Part shown: positions 54,075 through 63,714 of the stretch, one piece after another
Layout: each line of letters opens with the position of its first letter
Position numbering within the stretch: position 1 is the first letter of the stretch
DNA from: Mycolicibacterium rhodesiae JS60
GTDB taxonomy: Bacteria > Actinomycetota > Actinomycetes > Mycobacteriales > Mycobacteriaceae
DNA: 64,000 nt
Assembly (NCBI GenBank): GCA_000230935.2
Contig: AGIQ01000001.1
Span: 620,001 to 684,000, forward strand
Direction of reading: 5' to 3'
The notes under the pieces: generated by a model
Database searches by the model: none
What the model was told of the DNA's origin: nothing
What the model saw: the letters and a program-made list of their open reading frames with translations, nothing else
Made by a program: the position numbers and the translations under genes

Positions 54075-54492
54075 CTTCGCCAGCCGTCAAGGCGTCGAGA
54101 CCTGGTATCCCACACTGCGCAAGCCGCGCTACGTTCCGCCGAACGTGGTCTTTCCGGTGGCGTGGACCTCGTTGTACGCCGATATCGCCATGACGTCGTC
54201 GGCGGCGATCGAGAAATTCCGCGCCGCGGGCAACGACGACAAAGCCCGCGCCTATGCCGGCGCGCTGGGCGTGAACCTGGTGCTCAACGCCGGCTGGAGC
54301 TGGCTCTTCTTCAAGCTGCACCGGCTCGGACCGTCGGCGGTCGTGGCGGGAGCGCTGGCAGTCAGCAGCGCTGATCTCGCACGCCGCGCCGCCGACGCCG
54401 ACCCGAAGCTGGGTGCCGCGCTGACGCCCTACCCGCTGTGGTGCTCGTTCGCGACGCTGATGTCGACCGACATCTGGCGGCTCAACCGCTAG
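54016..54492 (+). CDS. TspO/MBR-family membrane protein
   Basis: 158 residues from the ATG at 54016. TACGTT at 54003-54008 with 7 nt spacing indicates a leaderless start inside the end of the preceding gene. Five TM helices. Conserved TWYPTLRKPRYVPPN, FPVAWTSLYADIAM and NAGWSWLFFKLHR are the TspO signature for porphyrin and cholesterol-like ligands. The stop TAG overlaps the stop of the convergent gene at CTAG. Confidence 0.92.
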   Translation: MGKSIVATSLATAAAAVTGSFASRQGVETWYPTLRKPRYVPPNVVFPVAWTSLYADIAMTSSAAIEKFRAAGNDDKARAYAGALGVNLVLNAGWSWLFFKLHRLGPSAVVAGALAVSSADLARRAADADPKLGAALTPYPLWCSFATLMSTDIWRLNR

Positions 54493-55451
54493 AACGGCAG
54501 ATCGTGCGGCGCGAACTGGTCGGTGACGTCACCGACCAGTGACTCGTCGTACGGGTTCACCGCGACCGGCCCGCCGTCGAGCTTCAACCGGCCCATATCG
54601 ACCCAGATGACGTTGGGGCTGGTGGTCAGCTCGAAGAAGTACATCCGGTTGGTCAGATCGGTCACGGTCCGGTACTCGGTGTTGTAGACGCCGAAGTCTT
54701 CGTAGGGCGCGCCGAACGGAACCGAGACATTGCGCATGATCGCCATCACGCTCGCGACGGCCTGCCGTTGCGAATCGGGTGTGGGCAGCAGCGCCGAGTA
54801 GTAGGCGGCCCGCTGGAACCGGTCGACCGGATTGACATTGCCGGGCAGTGCCATCTGGCTGGTGGGATGGGAAAAGTCTTGCTGGGAAAGCAGATTCAAC
54901 TGCTCGTCATATCTCGGGTCGTTGGTCATCAACGTGTACTGGCGGCCGTGGTGGACGACGGCACGGCCCCCGGCGAATTCGATGATCGCCGAATCGCCGC
55001 CGACATCCTCCAGGGCGATGTGCAGATTGGCGTCGTGCCCGTGCGCCGACACCTTCACCAGCTGAATCTCATCCATCAGCTGCAGTGCCTCGGTTACGGT
55101 GGCCGCCTGGTCCAGCAGGTACTGCAACCACAGCCCGGCGTGCACCGCGGGCTTCGCCGGGTCGCGCGGGCCGAAGTCCGTCTCCTGCAGGTACAGACCG
55201 TGACCGGCCAGACCGGCCTCGTTGACGCCGTCCACGGTGCCCAAGCCGTAGATCGTGGTGACCAGGCTCGAGTACCGGCTGGTCCATCGCAGCGGATTGG
55301 GATCGGAGACGACTCCGGCCGGGTGAGTGCCGTCGCGCTCACGTGCGCGGGGAAACCCGACGATCAACGGCTGAGTCGATTCCGGCCAGTCCATCGAGCG
55401 GCCGGTGAGAACGGCGAGGTCATTGGTGTTCCACAGCACGCGAGTACACAT
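54489..55451 (-). CDS. Choloylglycine-hydrolase-like (linear amide C-N hydrolase) Ntn enzyme
   Basis: 320 residues from the ATG at 55451, so that Cys2 is the N-terminal nucleophile after Met removal (MCTRVLWN). The frame upstream is longer but would hide the Ntn cysteine. TGRSMDWPE and GLGTVDGVNEAGLAGHGLYL match the penicillin V acylase / bile salt hydrolase family. No signal peptide, so it is intracellular. Substrate could be a bile-salt or N-acyl amide. Confidence 0.9.
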   Translation of the reverse strand: MCTRVLWNTNDLAVLTGRSMDWPESTQPLIVGFPRARERDGTHPAGVVSDPNPLRWTSRYSSLVTTIYGLGTVDGVNEAGLAGHGLYLQETDFGPRDPAKPAVHAGLWLQYLLDQAATVTEALQLMDEIQLVKVSAHGHDANLHIALEDVGGDSAIIEFAGGRAVVHHGRQYTLMTNDPRYDEQLNLLSQQDFSHPTSQMALPGNVNPVDRFQRAAYYSALLPTPDSQRQAVASVMAIMRNVSVPFGAPYEDFGVYNTEYRTVTDLTNRMYFFELTTSPNVIWVDMGRLKLDGGPVAVNPYDESLVGDVTDQFAPHDLPF

Positions 55452-55513
55452 GGCTGACAGGCTAGCCCGCGAGGCGCGCGCACTAGGCAAACATTCAGTG
55501 GTATCAAGACCCC

Positions 55514-56182
55514 GTGCGGCAGCTGATCGTCTGCCTGATGGCGCTCTGGCTGGCCGCGTGTTCGGCCCAGCCCAATCCGACACCGGCAACGTCGTCGAGC
55601 GCGTCGCCAAGTGCAGGTCCGGTCAATCCGGCCAACATCAAGCGGGTCCGGTCGGCATTGCCCGCGGGCTACGAGATCGCCGATGTGTCCGGGCCGCTGA
55701 GCGCGGCAGGGTTGTGGGGCTTCGGATCCGGGTGGACGGCCGCGCCCGGCCAATGCGCGGCGCTGGCCGACCCGGCTCCCGACGATCCGGGCGCCCGCGG
55801 ATACTCCGCGTCGGGGTCGGGCGGAATCGTCTACGTCGTCGTCGCGGTGCCCGGCCAGGGCGTGCCCGACGGCGGGCTCATCGGCGACTGCACGAACTGG
55901 ACGATGGCGTTCGCGCACACCACCGGAGATGTCACCCTCGCCCCGACGTCTGATGCGCCCCACATCGACGGCGCCGACACCGTCGCGATGACGGTCACCA
56001 CGCGCACCGTCGTCGAGTCCGGTACCGAGACCGACGGCCAGGCCCTGACCGCGCAGGCATACCTGGACGGTCACGTCGTGTTCGTCACCCTGGTCACCGA
56101 GCCCGGATCGCCGCACCCGCCACTGGATTCGCATGTCGTCGGTGACCTCCTGGTTGCGACGGTGTCCGCCCTGCGCGGCTGA
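55514..56182 (+). CDS. DUF5642-type lipoprotein
   Basis: 222 residues from a GTG. Signal peptide with lipobox LAAC (Cys16), a Ser/Pro linker and a conserved domain from about 40, with Cys pairs at AAPGQCAAL and IGDCTNW. Divergent from the Ntn hydrolase gene. A second lipoprotein of the same family follows. Envelope function unknown. Confidence 0.8.
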   Translation: MRQLIVCLMALWLAACSAQPNPTPATSSSASPSAGPVNPANIKRVRSALPAGYEIADVSGPLSAAGLWGFGSGWTAAPGQCAALADPAPDDPGARGYSASGSGGIVYVVVAVPGQGVPDGGLIGDCTNWTMAFAHTTGDVTLAPTSDAPHIDGADTVAMTVTTRTVVESGTETDGQALTAQAYLDGHVVFVTLVTEPGSPHPPLDSHVVGDLLVATVSALRG

Positions 56183-56211
56183 ACACCGGCGGGTTGGGTA
56201 CATTGGCCACG

Positions 56212-56871
56212 ATGGTGAAACCCGGCGCGGCCGTCGCAGTCTTGTGTGCCGGATTGACGGTCGGGTGCGGCCAGGGCGGCTCGGCGGAGCCGAAGGCCGA
56301 TATCGCGAAGGTGACGACGCTGAAGTCCAGTTTCGGCGCCGACTTCCAGGTGTCCGAGACCGCCAAGACCGGGATCGATCCGCAGCTGCTGGCCGGGCAG
56401 AAACTGCCGGACGGGCTGACGTTCGATCCGCCCGCCTGTGCGAAATTCGCCGCCGGACAACTCGTGCCGACGGGAACCGAAGGCAATATGGCCGCCATCT
56501 CCGCCCAGGGACAGGGCAACCGGTTCATCGTGATCGCCGTCGAAACCAATTCACCGATCCCGGTGACCGAGCCCGGACCGGACTGTCAGAAGGTCACCTT
56601 CAACGGCTCCGGGATGCGCGGCCTCGTCGAGATCGTCGACACACCGAAGATCGACGGCACCGAGACAATCGGTGTGCACCGAGTCCTGCAGGCGACCGTC
56701 GACAACCAGGTACGCACCGGCGAGACCTACAACTACTCAGCCCATTTCGGGATCTATCAGGTGATCGTCAGCGCCAACCCGCTGGTCCTGCCCGACAAGG
56801 CGGTCGTGCCGGTGAACACCCAGCGCGCCCGCGACCTACTGGTCGCCGGTGTCAACGCCGTACGCAGCTGA
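56212..56871 (+). CDS. DUF5642-type lipoprotein, second copy
   Basis: 219 residues from the ATG at 56212. TACATT at 56199-56204 plus 7 nt implies a leaderless promoter. Lipobox LTVGC near residue 19, then a domain with two Cys (DPPACAKF, GPDCQKV) similar to the gene before it, so the pair is probably a tandem duplication. It is convergent with the alkB-like gene (2 bp between stops). Confidence 0.8.
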   Translation: MVKPGAAVAVLCAGLTVGCGQGGSAEPKADIAKVTTLKSSFGADFQVSETAKTGIDPQLLAGQKLPDGLTFDPPACAKFAAGQLVPTGTEGNMAAISAQGQGNRFIVIAVETNSPIPVTEPGPDCQKVTFNGSGMRGLVEIVDTPKIDGTETIGVHRVLQATVDNQVRTGETYNYSAHFGIYQVIVSANPLVLPDKAVVPVNTQRARDLLVAGVNAVRS

Positions 56872-56873
56872 GC

Positions 56874-57503
56874 TCAGCGCACGTCGCGCGGGCGGAACTG
56901 GATGCTGATCCGGGGTCCTTTGGGCCGCGCGGTCTTGGGAACCGCGTGCTCCCAGGTGCGTTGGCAGGAACCGCCCATCACCAGAAGGTCGCCGTGATGT
57001 TGAGGGAGCCGCAGTGACGGCCCGCCGCCGCGGGGCCGCAGTGCGAACACCCGGGTGGCGCCAAGGCTGACGATCGCGACCATGGTGTCCTCGGTGCTGC
57101 TGCGGCCGATCGTGTCGCCGTGCCAGGCCACGCTGTCGTCGCCGTCGCGGTAGAGGCATAGCCCGGCGGTGGTGAACTGCTCGCCGAGTTCACCGCCGTA
57201 AATGTCGTTGAGGCGGCGGCGCAGCTTGGTGATGACGGGGTGCGGCGGGGCTCCGGCGGTCAGATCGTGAAAGCTGACCAGCCGCGGGACGTCGAGGACG
57301 CGGTCGTACATCTGTCGTCGTTCTGCGCGCCAGGGGGTGTCCCCGAGCAGGCCGTCGAACAGCACATCGGCATCTTCGACCCACGCCGAGCGCAGCTCGA
57401 TCCACGCTCCGGCGCCGAGGTCGCGGCGCTCACTGTGGTCGAACAGCGCGCCCTGAACCGACACAGACACAGAGGCGAGAATATCGCACATCTGTTCGAT
57501 CAT
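56874..57503 (-). CDS. AlkB-type 2-oxoglutarate/Fe(II) dioxygenase
   Basis: 209 residues from the ATG at 57503 (ATG at 57491 also possible). The iron ligands His and Asp are in AWHGDTIG and the distal His is in TWEHAVPK. ISIQFRPR gives the 2-oxoglutarate arginines. The N-terminal lid region is WRAERRQMYDRVLDVPRL. AlkB enzymes oxidatively demethylate alkylated bases. Position corresponds to Rv1000c. It is 7 bp downstream of the soxR gene on the same strand and is probably co-transcribed. Confidence 0.92.
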   Translation of the reverse strand: MIEQMCDILASVSVSVQGALFDHSERRDLGAGAWIELRSAWVEDADVLFDGLLGDTPWRAERRQMYDRVLDVPRLVSFHDLTAGAPPHPVITKLRRRLNDIYGGELGEQFTTAGLCLYRDGDDSVAWHGDTIGRSSTEDTMVAIVSLGATRVFALRPRGGGPSLRLPQHHGDLLVMGGSCQRTWEHAVPKTARPKGPRISIQFRPRDVR

Positions 57504-57510
57504 GAGCGAT

Positions 57511-57942
57511 CTACAGGCGAGCCGCCCCAGGGCCGCGGCCGGCGAGCACATCGTCGGGGTTCGACAGCGCGCAGCTGCGCAGGCTCAGGCAGCCGCAGCC
57601 GATGCAGTCGGCGAGGTTGTCGCGCAACCGCTGCAGATGCACGATCCGCTCGTCGAGATCCTCCCGCCAGCCCGCCGACAGCTTCGCCCAATCCCGGCTG
57701 GTCGGAACCCGGTCGGTCGGCAGCGTCGACAGCGCCTCGGCGACCCGGGCCAACGGGATGCCCAGCCGCTGGGACATCCGGATGAACGCCACCCGCCGCA
57801 GCGTGTCGCGCGGGTAGCGGCGTTGGTTGCCCGACGTTCGGCGGCTGCTGATCAGCCCCTCACGCTCGTAGAAGTGCAGTGCCGAGATCGCCACGCCGGC
57901 CCGCTGGGCGAGCTCGCCGGGCGTCAGTTCCTGCTCGGTCAC
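57511..57942 (-). CDS. soxR: SoxR-type MerR-family redox regulator
   Basis: 143 residues. MerR HTH at the N-terminus ([22 protein letters not shown]), dimerisation helix, and the [2Fe-2S] cluster cysteines in [12 protein letters not shown] (C-x2-C-x-C-x5-C), as in E. coli SoxR. In actinobacteria SoxR senses redox-active small molecules rather than superoxide. Here it sits in front of alkB. It is divergent from arcA with 47 bp between starts, so it may control both. Confidence 0.92.
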   Translation of the reverse strand: MTEQELTPGELAQRAGVAISALHFYEREGLISSRRTSGNQRRYPRDTLRRVAFIRMSQRLGIPLARVAEALSTLPTDRVPTSRDWAKLSAGWREDLDERIVHLQRLRDNLADCIGCGCLSLRSCALSNPDDVLAGRGPGAARL

Positions 57943-57989
57943 ACCTCAACGATAGTTGGGGTGCGTCGCGTGTTGTTACGGTGCTATTC

Positions 57990-59198
57990 GTGACTGCCAC
58001 CGTGCTGGGCTCCAACTCCGAGGTCGGGACGCTGCGGGTCGTCATCTTGCACCGACCCGGTGCCGAATTGCAGCGGCTCACACCGCGTAACAACGACAAG
58101 CTGCTGTTCGACGGACTGCCGTGGGTGTCGCGGGCGCAGGAGGAGCACGACGCGTTCGCCGATCTGCTGCGGTCCCGCGGTGTGGAAGTGCTACTGATGT
58201 CCGACCTGCTGACCGAGGCGCTGGGCAGCGGTGCCGCACGGATGCAGGGCATCGCCGCGGCTGTCGAGGCGCGGCGTCTGGGACTGCCTCTGGCACAAGA
58301 GCTTTCGGCCTACCTGCGCAGCCTGGAGCCTGCCGACCTGGCGCACGTCCTGACGGCCGGAATGACCTTCACCGAACTGCCTGCCGGCACCAAGACCGAC
58401 ACGTCGCTGGTGCGCCGCATGCACCACGGCGGCGACTTCGTCATCGAGCCGTTGCCCAATCTGCTGTTCACCCGCGACTCGTCGTTCTGGATCGGGCCCC
58501 GGGTGGCCATCACGTCGCTGGCCCTGCCGGCCCGGATGCGCGAAACTTCGCTGACCGACCTGATCTATGCCCACCATCCCCGCTTTCTCGGGGTGCGCCG
58601 CGCCTACGAGTCGCATACCGCACCGGTGGAAGGTGGCGACGTGCTGCTGCTCTCACCCGGTGTGGTCGCCGTCGGGGTGGGGGAGCGCACGACGCCCGCT
58701 GGTGCAGAAGCGTTGGCGCGCAGCCTGTTCGACGACGGACTGGCCCACACTGTGCTGGCCGTGCCGATTGCTCAGGAGCGGGCGCAGATGCACCTCGACA
58801 CGGTGTGCACGATGGTCGACGTCGACGCCGTGGTGATGTACCCGGCCATCAGCGATTCGCTGTCGGCGTTCACTATCAAGCGGACTCCCGACGGGGTGAA
58901 GATCCTCGACGAGGCGCCGTTCGTGAAGGCGGCGGCCGCGGCGATGGACATCGAGCAGTTGCGCGTTATCGACACCGGCCTGGATCCGGTGACCGCCGAG
59001 CGTGAGCAGTGGGACGACGGCAACAACACCCTGGCGCTGGCGCCCGGCGTCGTCGTCGCCTATGAGCGCAATGCCGAAACCAACGCCCGCCTGCAAGATT
59101 CGGGTATCGAGGTGTTGCCGATCGCGGCGTCCGAGCTCGGGACCGGACGCGGCGGTCCGCGGTGCATGTCCTGTCCGGTCGCGCGGGATCCGTTGTGA
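57990..59198 (+). CDS. arcA: Arginine deiminase ArcA
   Basis: 402 residues from the GTG at 57990. TACGGT at 57977-57982 with 7 nt spacing indicates a leaderless start, and the length equals M. tuberculosis ArcA. Motifs: [32 protein letters not shown] with the catalytic His, and the nucleophile Cys in [10 protein letters not shown] near the C-terminus. It hydrolyses arginine to citrulline and ammonia. No arcB or arcC is adjacent, so ammonia release or pH defence is more likely than the full ADI pathway. Confidence 0.95.
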   Translation: MTATVLGSNSEVGTLRVVILHRPGAELQRLTPRNNDKLLFDGLPWVSRAQEEHDAFADLLRSRGVEVLLMSDLLTEALGSGAARMQGIAAAVEARRLGLPLAQELSAYLRSLEPADLAHVLTAGMTFTELPAGTKTDTSLVRRMHHGGDFVIEPLPNLLFTRDSSFWIGPRVAITSLALPARMRETSLTDLIYAHHPRFLGVRRAYESHTAPVEGGDVLLLSPGVVAVGVGERTTPAGAEALARSLFDDGLAHTVLAVPIAQERAQMHLDTVCTMVDVDAVVMYPAISDSLSAFTIKRTPDGVKILDEAPFVKAAAAAMDIEQLRVIDTGLDPVTAEREQWDDGNNTLALAPGVVVAYERNAETNARLQDSGIEVLPIAASELGTGRGGPRCMSCPVARDPL

Positions 59199-59298
59199 CC
59201 GATCTGCTCATCGTCACGCAGTGGCCATACAACGAACTCGAATACGCGCGACGCACGTGGCGCCTGCGGCCCGGCGACTGGATCCACCGCACGGATCC

Positions 59299-61587
59299 TC
59301 AGAGGCCCAGCGGCCAGGTTCCGATGACCTTGCCGTCTTTCAGGCGAGCCAGGTCCTGATCCGTCAAACCCAATGATCCGCCGAGGATTTCGGTGTTGTC
59401 ATGACCCAACAGCGGGGCGGGGCTGCTCACGAAGTGACCCGTGACCGGCGGCCGCGGGTAGGGCAGCGGACCGCACAGCGGGTGGGTGACCGTCTGGAAG
59501 AAACCGCGAGCCTGCAGCGCGGGGTTGTCGATCACATCGGGGGGCTGCACGACCGGCGCGGCCGGGATACCCGCGGCGAGCAGCGCGGTGACGGCCTCGT
59601 CTCGGGGCCGGTGTTTGCACCAGTCGGCCAGGTGGGTGTCGATCCGGTCGGCGGATTCTGCGCCGTAGGTGACGTCGCGCGCCCATGCCGGTTGCCCGAG
59701 AACGCCGTTGAGGGCAGTCCAGTCGGCGTCGTGACGGATGCTGACCGCGATCCACTGGTCCTCACCCGCGCAGGCGTAGACGTTCTGCACGGCGAACTCG
59801 TGCCCGCGGTTGCCCCGGCGGGTCAGCAGCACTCCGGCGGCGTCGCGTTCGATGACCTGTAGCGCGGTGGCGTTGAGCACCACGTCGATCATCGGCAGTT
59901 CGACAAGCTGTCCCGCTCCGGTGCGGCTTCGGTGTTCGAGCGCCGCAAGGGTCAGAAATGCGGCATGCACACCGGCCAGCGGATCGCACGCGCCGCGTGG
60001 CGCGGTGGGCAGACCGTCGGGATATCCGGTGAGCCAGGCCAGTCCGGCCAGCTGCTCCATCGTCATCGCGAACCCGACCCGGTCGCGCCACGGCCCGTCG
60101 AGCCCGAACCCCGGCATACGGACCTCGATGATCCGCTCGTTGAAGCCGCGCAGCTCGTCATAACTCAGCCCGAAGTTCTCCATCACCCGGGGGGTGAAGT
60201 TCTCCACCACCACGTCGGCCCCGGCGACCAGACGGCCGAATAGCGTTCGGCCTTCGTCGGATGCGAGATCCAGGGTGATCGAGCGTTTGCCGGAGTTCAC
60301 GCCGTGGAACACCCAGCTGTACTCCCACCACTGTTCGACGTCGGCGCGGAAGCCGCCGGCGAATCGCATCCCGTCGGGACGCTGCACCGATTCGATCTTG
60401 ACCACGTCGGCGCCGAGCATGCCCAGCAGGTGGGTGGCAGTCGGTCCGGCCCAGAACGCGGTCAGGTCGACGATCCGGACACCTTCGAGAGGCAGGCCCG
60501 TACTTCGCGTCCGCAACTCCCTTGGCGACCAGGGGTTCCCGGTGTCGCCGAGCCCGGGTGGCAGGGCGGGCGGCAGCGGGGGTGTGTCGCTCATCCGCCA
60601 CGGTGCCCTGGGCGCGCGGAATCCGGCGGGATGGTCGAGGAAGGATTCCCGCTCGATGAAATGGTCCATTCCGGTGAGGGTTTCGCCGTTGCCGATGGCT
60701 GTCATCGGAATCCGGAACAGCGCGGCCAATTCGACGATCTCGTCGACCGTGTGGGTTTCGAAGAATTCGGCGGTGCGCGCCCGGATGAGATCTCGCTGTT
60801 CCCAACGCCCCACCTGGAAACGCAACTCGGGCACATCGGCCAGGTCGGGGCACTCGACCATGGCGCAGAAGTCCTGCCACTGCTGCCCGGTGGCCATCGA
60901 GATGCCGACGTAGCCGTCTTTGGCGCGTTCGACCGACGGCACTTCGGTGGAGCGTCCGACAACCTCCAGCAGCATCAATTCCTTGCGGAGCCAGGAGAAC
61001 ACCTGCATCGAGGTGGTCATGGCCTCCAGCACCGACATGTCGAACGGGCCACCGCCGCGGTGCGCGGCGAGCGCGAAGAAGGCGGCGTAGCTGCCGGCAA
61101 TGAACTCGCCGAGGTCGCCGCCGACGGCGATCGGCGGACGTTCGGGCTCACCTCGCGAGCCGGTCGATCCGCACCAGCCCTGCAGGGTGAACTCGGTGGC
61201 GGGCAACTCGATCCAGGGCCCGGTCCAGCCGAAGTCGGATACGGTGACCACCTTTGTGCGGCAGGTGATTTCGTCGCGGTCCAGACCCATCTCGGCGGCT
61301 TGGTGCGGTGTCGCGCCGAGGATCACGACATCGGCGGAGTCCAGCAACTCGGGTGGCACCGTCGGGCTTGTGACGCTGCGTTTGCCGCCGGCCAGGAAGG
61401 CGAAGAACGGGCTGTCGCCTGCGGACGGGGGAACGCCGGCGGGTCGGTAGCGGCGCAGCCGGTGCCCGGCGGGCGGTTCGACCATCACCACGTCGGCACC
61501 GGCGTCGCGCAACAGCTTGCCGCAGTATGCGGTGGCGATCCGGTCGCCGATCTCGAGCACCCGGATACCCGACAGCGGAGAAGCCAT
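59299..61587 (-). CDS. Two-domain CaiB/BaiF family III CoA-transferase
   Basis: 762 residues, twice the usual length. Domain 1 (about 1-350) begins MASPLSGIRVLEIGDRIATAYCGKLL. Domain 2 (about 365-762) begins GVRIVDLTAFWAGPTATHLLGMLGADVVKIE and has VVENFTPRVMENFGL with the usual catalytic-loop context. The first domain has more altered motifs and may be regulatory or structural. It transfers CoA between carboxylic acids. Substrate unknown. A broken alcohol dehydrogenase lies 6 bp upstream on the same strand. Confidence 0.9.
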   Translation of the reverse strand: MASPLSGIRVLEIGDRIATAYCGKLLRDAGADVVMVEPPAGHRLRRYRPAGVPPSAGDSPFFAFLAGGKRSVTSPTVPPELLDSADVVILGATPHQAAEMGLDRDEITCRTKVVTVSDFGWTGPWIELPATEFTLQGWCGSTGSRGEPERPPIAVGGDLGEFIAGSYAAFFALAAHRGGGPFDMSVLEAMTTSMQVFSWLRKELMLLEVVGRSTEVPSVERAKDGYVGISMATGQQWQDFCAMVECPDLADVPELRFQVGRWEQRDLIRARTAEFFETHTVDEIVELAALFRIPMTAIGNGETLTGMDHFIERESFLDHPAGFRAPRAPWRMSDTPPLPPALPPGLGDTGNPWSPRELRTRSTGLPLEGVRIVDLTAFWAGPTATHLLGMLGADVVKIESVQRPDGMRFAGGFRADVEQWWEYSWVFHGVNSGKRSITLDLASDEGRTLFGRLVAGADVVVENFTPRVMENFGLSYDELRGFNERIIEVRMPGFGLDGPWRDRVGFAMTMEQLAGLAWLTGYPDGLPTAPRGACDPLAGVHAAFLTLAALEHRSRTGAGQLVELPMIDVVLNATALQVIERDAAGVLLTRRGNRGHEFAVQNVYACAGEDQWIAVSIRHDADWTALNGVLGQPAWARDVTYGAESADRIDTHLADWCKHRPRDEAVTALLAAGIPAAPVVQPPDVIDNPALQARGFFQTVTHPLCGPLPYPRPPVTGHFVSSPAPLLGHDNTEILGGSLGLTDQDLARLKDGKVIGTWPLGL

Positions 61588-61592
61588 GTGAG

Positions 61593-61793
61593 TCAGGCGA
61601 TCCCGAAGTCGATCACACCGTGAACCAGCTCACCGGCCAGCAGGTAGTCGAATGCGGTGTTGACGTCGTCGAGGCAGAGGCCGGCGGCGACCATCTGGAT
61701 CAGCACCTCGCCCGCGCGCGGGGGATCGAGCTCGAACTCCTCGACCGACCAGGCACCGCCCACCTCGCGGACGATCGCGGCGCGGCTCTGCAT
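61593..61793 (-). pseudogene. Zinc-type alcohol dehydrogenase with internal deletion
   Basis: A 66-residue frame joins the N-terminus of a zinc MDR alcohol dehydrogenase (MQSRAAIVREVGG to QMVAAGLC, about 40 residues) directly to its C-terminal end (LDDVNTAFDYLLAGELVHGVIDF). The roughly 300 residues between, including the zinc ligands and the NAD-binding fold, are missing. The frame is kept across the junction. It cannot be an active dehydrogenase. It lies 6 bp before the CoA-transferase gene, with which it probably formed an operon. Confidence 0.85.
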
Positions 61794-61883
61794 GGCCCTG
61801 ACCTTACGGCCCGGTGTTATTCCCAGGTTCGCGGAGAGTGAAACGGGGCGCGCGCCCCGGTTATTCGGGCTTACGTTGAGCTG

Positions 61884-62810
61884 GTGGCAATCAAACTTGG
61901 ACTTCAGATTCCGAACTTCTCCTACGGCACCGGCGTCGAGGAACTCTTTCCCACTGTGATCGCCCAGGCTCAAGAGGCTGAGGCGGCCGGCTTCGACTCG
62001 GTCTTCGTGATGGACCACTTCTACCAACTGCCCGGCCTCGGTGCGCCCGAGGAACCCATGCTGGAGGCCTACACCGCCCTGGGTGCGCTGGCCACCGCGA
62101 CGCAGCGGGTGCAGCTGGGCACGCTGGTCACCGGCAACAGCTACCGCAACCCGACGCTGCTGGCCAAGGCGATCACCACCCTCGACGTGATCAGCCAGGG
62201 GCGGGCCATTCTCGGGATCGGCACCGGCTGGTTCGAGCTCGAGCACGACTCGCTGGGCTATGAGTTCGGCACGTTCACCGACCGGTTCAACAAACTCGAC
62301 GAAGCGCTGGAGATCATCCTGCCGATGCTGCGCGGGGAGCGCGTCAGCGTGGACGGCAAGTACTACCGCACCAATGAGGCGTTCGCCAATCCCCGCTTCC
62401 GCGACCACATTCCGCTGATGATCGGTGGCAGTGGTGAGAAGAAGACAATTCCGCTGGCCGCCAAGTACTTCGACCATCTGAACATCATCGCCGGTTTCGA
62501 CGAGCTGCCCCGCAAGGTGGCTGTGGTCAAGGAGGCGTGCGAGAAGGTCGGCCGCGACCCGGCCACATTGGAAACCAGTGTGCTGGCCATCGCGCTCATC
62601 GACGAGAACGTCACCGCGGACATGATCCCTGACGATTTCAAGCAGCAGGCCGTCTTCGGCAGCCCGGAGCAGATCGCCGACCAGATCAAGACCAAGGTGC
62701 TCGACGCCGGCGTCGACGGTGTCATCCTGAGCTCGGCCACGATCAACGGGTACAAGCCCGGCGGTGTCGCCGCCGTCGGCGAGATACTCAAGCCGGTGCT
62801 GGGGCTTTAA
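61884..62810 (+). CDS. LLM-class F420-dependent oxidoreductase
   Basis: 308 residues from the GTG at 61884. TACGTT at 61872-61877 with 6 nt spacing supports a leaderless start. TIM-barrel luciferase-like motifs: GLQIPNFSYG, VFVMDHFYQ, LGTLVTGNSYRNPTLLAKAITTLDVISQGRAILGIGTGW and IGGSGEKKTIPLAAKY. Mycobacterial members use F420 for hydride transfer to unknown substrates. It is divergent from the alcohol dehydrogenase remnant. Confidence 0.92.
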   Translation: MAIKLGLQIPNFSYGTGVEELFPTVIAQAQEAEAAGFDSVFVMDHFYQLPGLGAPEEPMLEAYTALGALATATQRVQLGTLVTGNSYRNPTLLAKAITTLDVISQGRAILGIGTGWFELEHDSLGYEFGTFTDRFNKLDEALEIILPMLRGERVSVDGKYYRTNEAFANPRFRDHIPLMIGGSGEKKTIPLAAKYFDHLNIIAGFDELPRKVAVVKEACEKVGRDPATLETSVLAIALIDENVTADMIPDDFKQQAVFGSPEQIADQIKTKVLDAGVDGVILSSATINGYKPGGVAAVGEILKPVLGL

Positions 62811-62862
62811 GTTCTCACCGAGATCGACATCATGGCTGTGGTTTGGCCCCGGTTGACGACCC

Positions 62863-63714
62863 TCACGCAGATTTCGTGAGCGGAAATCGTCTGCGGTTGA
62901 ACGCGTCGTGAACTCGGCGAAGGATGAAGCCCCGGCTGTGTTCCTTGACGACCCGGATGATCAGCCAGCCCAACTCTTCCAGCATGGCCTGGCGGCCGAC
63001 ATCCCATACATATTGGCCGCGATCCGACTGATGGTGCCCGCCCTCGTACTCCAGCCCGATCTTCGGCTCATCCCAGCCGAGGTCGATGAATGCCCTCCGA
63101 TAGCCGTCGGACACTGGAATCTGGGTGACGGGTCGGGGATATCCGGCGTCGATCAGCAGCAGCCGTAGCCACGACTCCCGAGGCGACGCCGCACCGGGGT
63201 CGGTGAGCGGCGTGACGGCTCGGGCTCGTCGGACCCCGCGTGCGCCCGGGTAGCGGTCGGCAATCGAAAGCACGTCAGCGGGTTTGATTCCGGTGGCCGC
63301 CGCGAGCGCATCGAGGTGGGCCAGAGCCTCGGCCCTCGGCAGGTGACGGGCGATGTCGAGCGCGGTGCGTTGCGGTGTCGTGACGACCAAGTCATTCAGC
63401 GGCATGGATTCGTCAGCGCGGATGCGTTCCTCGCGCACGATGACACCCGCCTGGCGTCGGCGGGCACGTCCGATGAGCTCAATTGGGGCTGCTGCGCCAA
63501 TCCACGACGCTCCGTGTAGAGCGGCCGCCGCCCTGCCGGCGATGATGCCGCCTGGAACCCACAGCGCCGCTGCCCGGGTGCGCATGTCGAGGGTGCGTTC
63601 GGACCCGTTGGGGATGTACACGTCAGGGTGTATTGCGGTGTAGTTCCAGCGCAGCTGCCCCCTGCTGAGCAGACCGCTCGCGACCGCCGCGCTCCCGATG
63701 AATGGCGATGACAT
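62863..63714 (-). CDS. AbiEi-antitoxin-like N-domain fused to DUF559 nuclease-like domain
   Basis: 283 residues. N-terminal wHTH-type region with SRGQLRWNYTAIHPDVYIPNG and AAALHGASWIG resembles type IV antitoxin AbiEi. The C-terminal part has the DUF559/PD-(D/E)XK-like core FIDLGWDEPKIGLEYEGGHHQ and LEELGWLIIRVVKEH. No AbiEii toxin is next to it. The family is abundant in mycobacteria, and the function is not established. Confidence 0.8.
   Translation of the reverse strand: MSSPFIGSAAVASGLLSRGQLRWNYTAIHPDVYIPNGSERTLDMRTRAAALWVPGGIIAGRAAAALHGASWIGAAAPIELIGRARRRQAGVIVREERIRADESMPLNDLVVTTPQRTALDIARHLPRAEALAHLDALAAATGIKPADVLSIADRYPGARGVRRARAVTPLTDPGAASPRESWLRLLLIDAGYPRPVTQIPVSDGYRRAFIDLGWDEPKIGLEYEGGHHQSDRGQYVWDVGRQAMLEELGWLIIRVVKEHSRGFILRRVHDAFNRRRFPLTKSA

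Noticed and set aside
50317..54492. Overlapping convergent stop codons (TTAA at 50317-50320, CTAG at 54489-54492)
   Set aside because: A compact arrangement expected by chance in dense genomes; noted in the gene entries only.
59195..59359. Short plus-strand frame starting at the GTG that overlaps the arcA stop
   Set aside because: About 55 codons, runs into the end of the opposite CoA-transferase gene, no recognisable family and no ribosome binding site. The GTGA overlap alone is not enough to call a gene.
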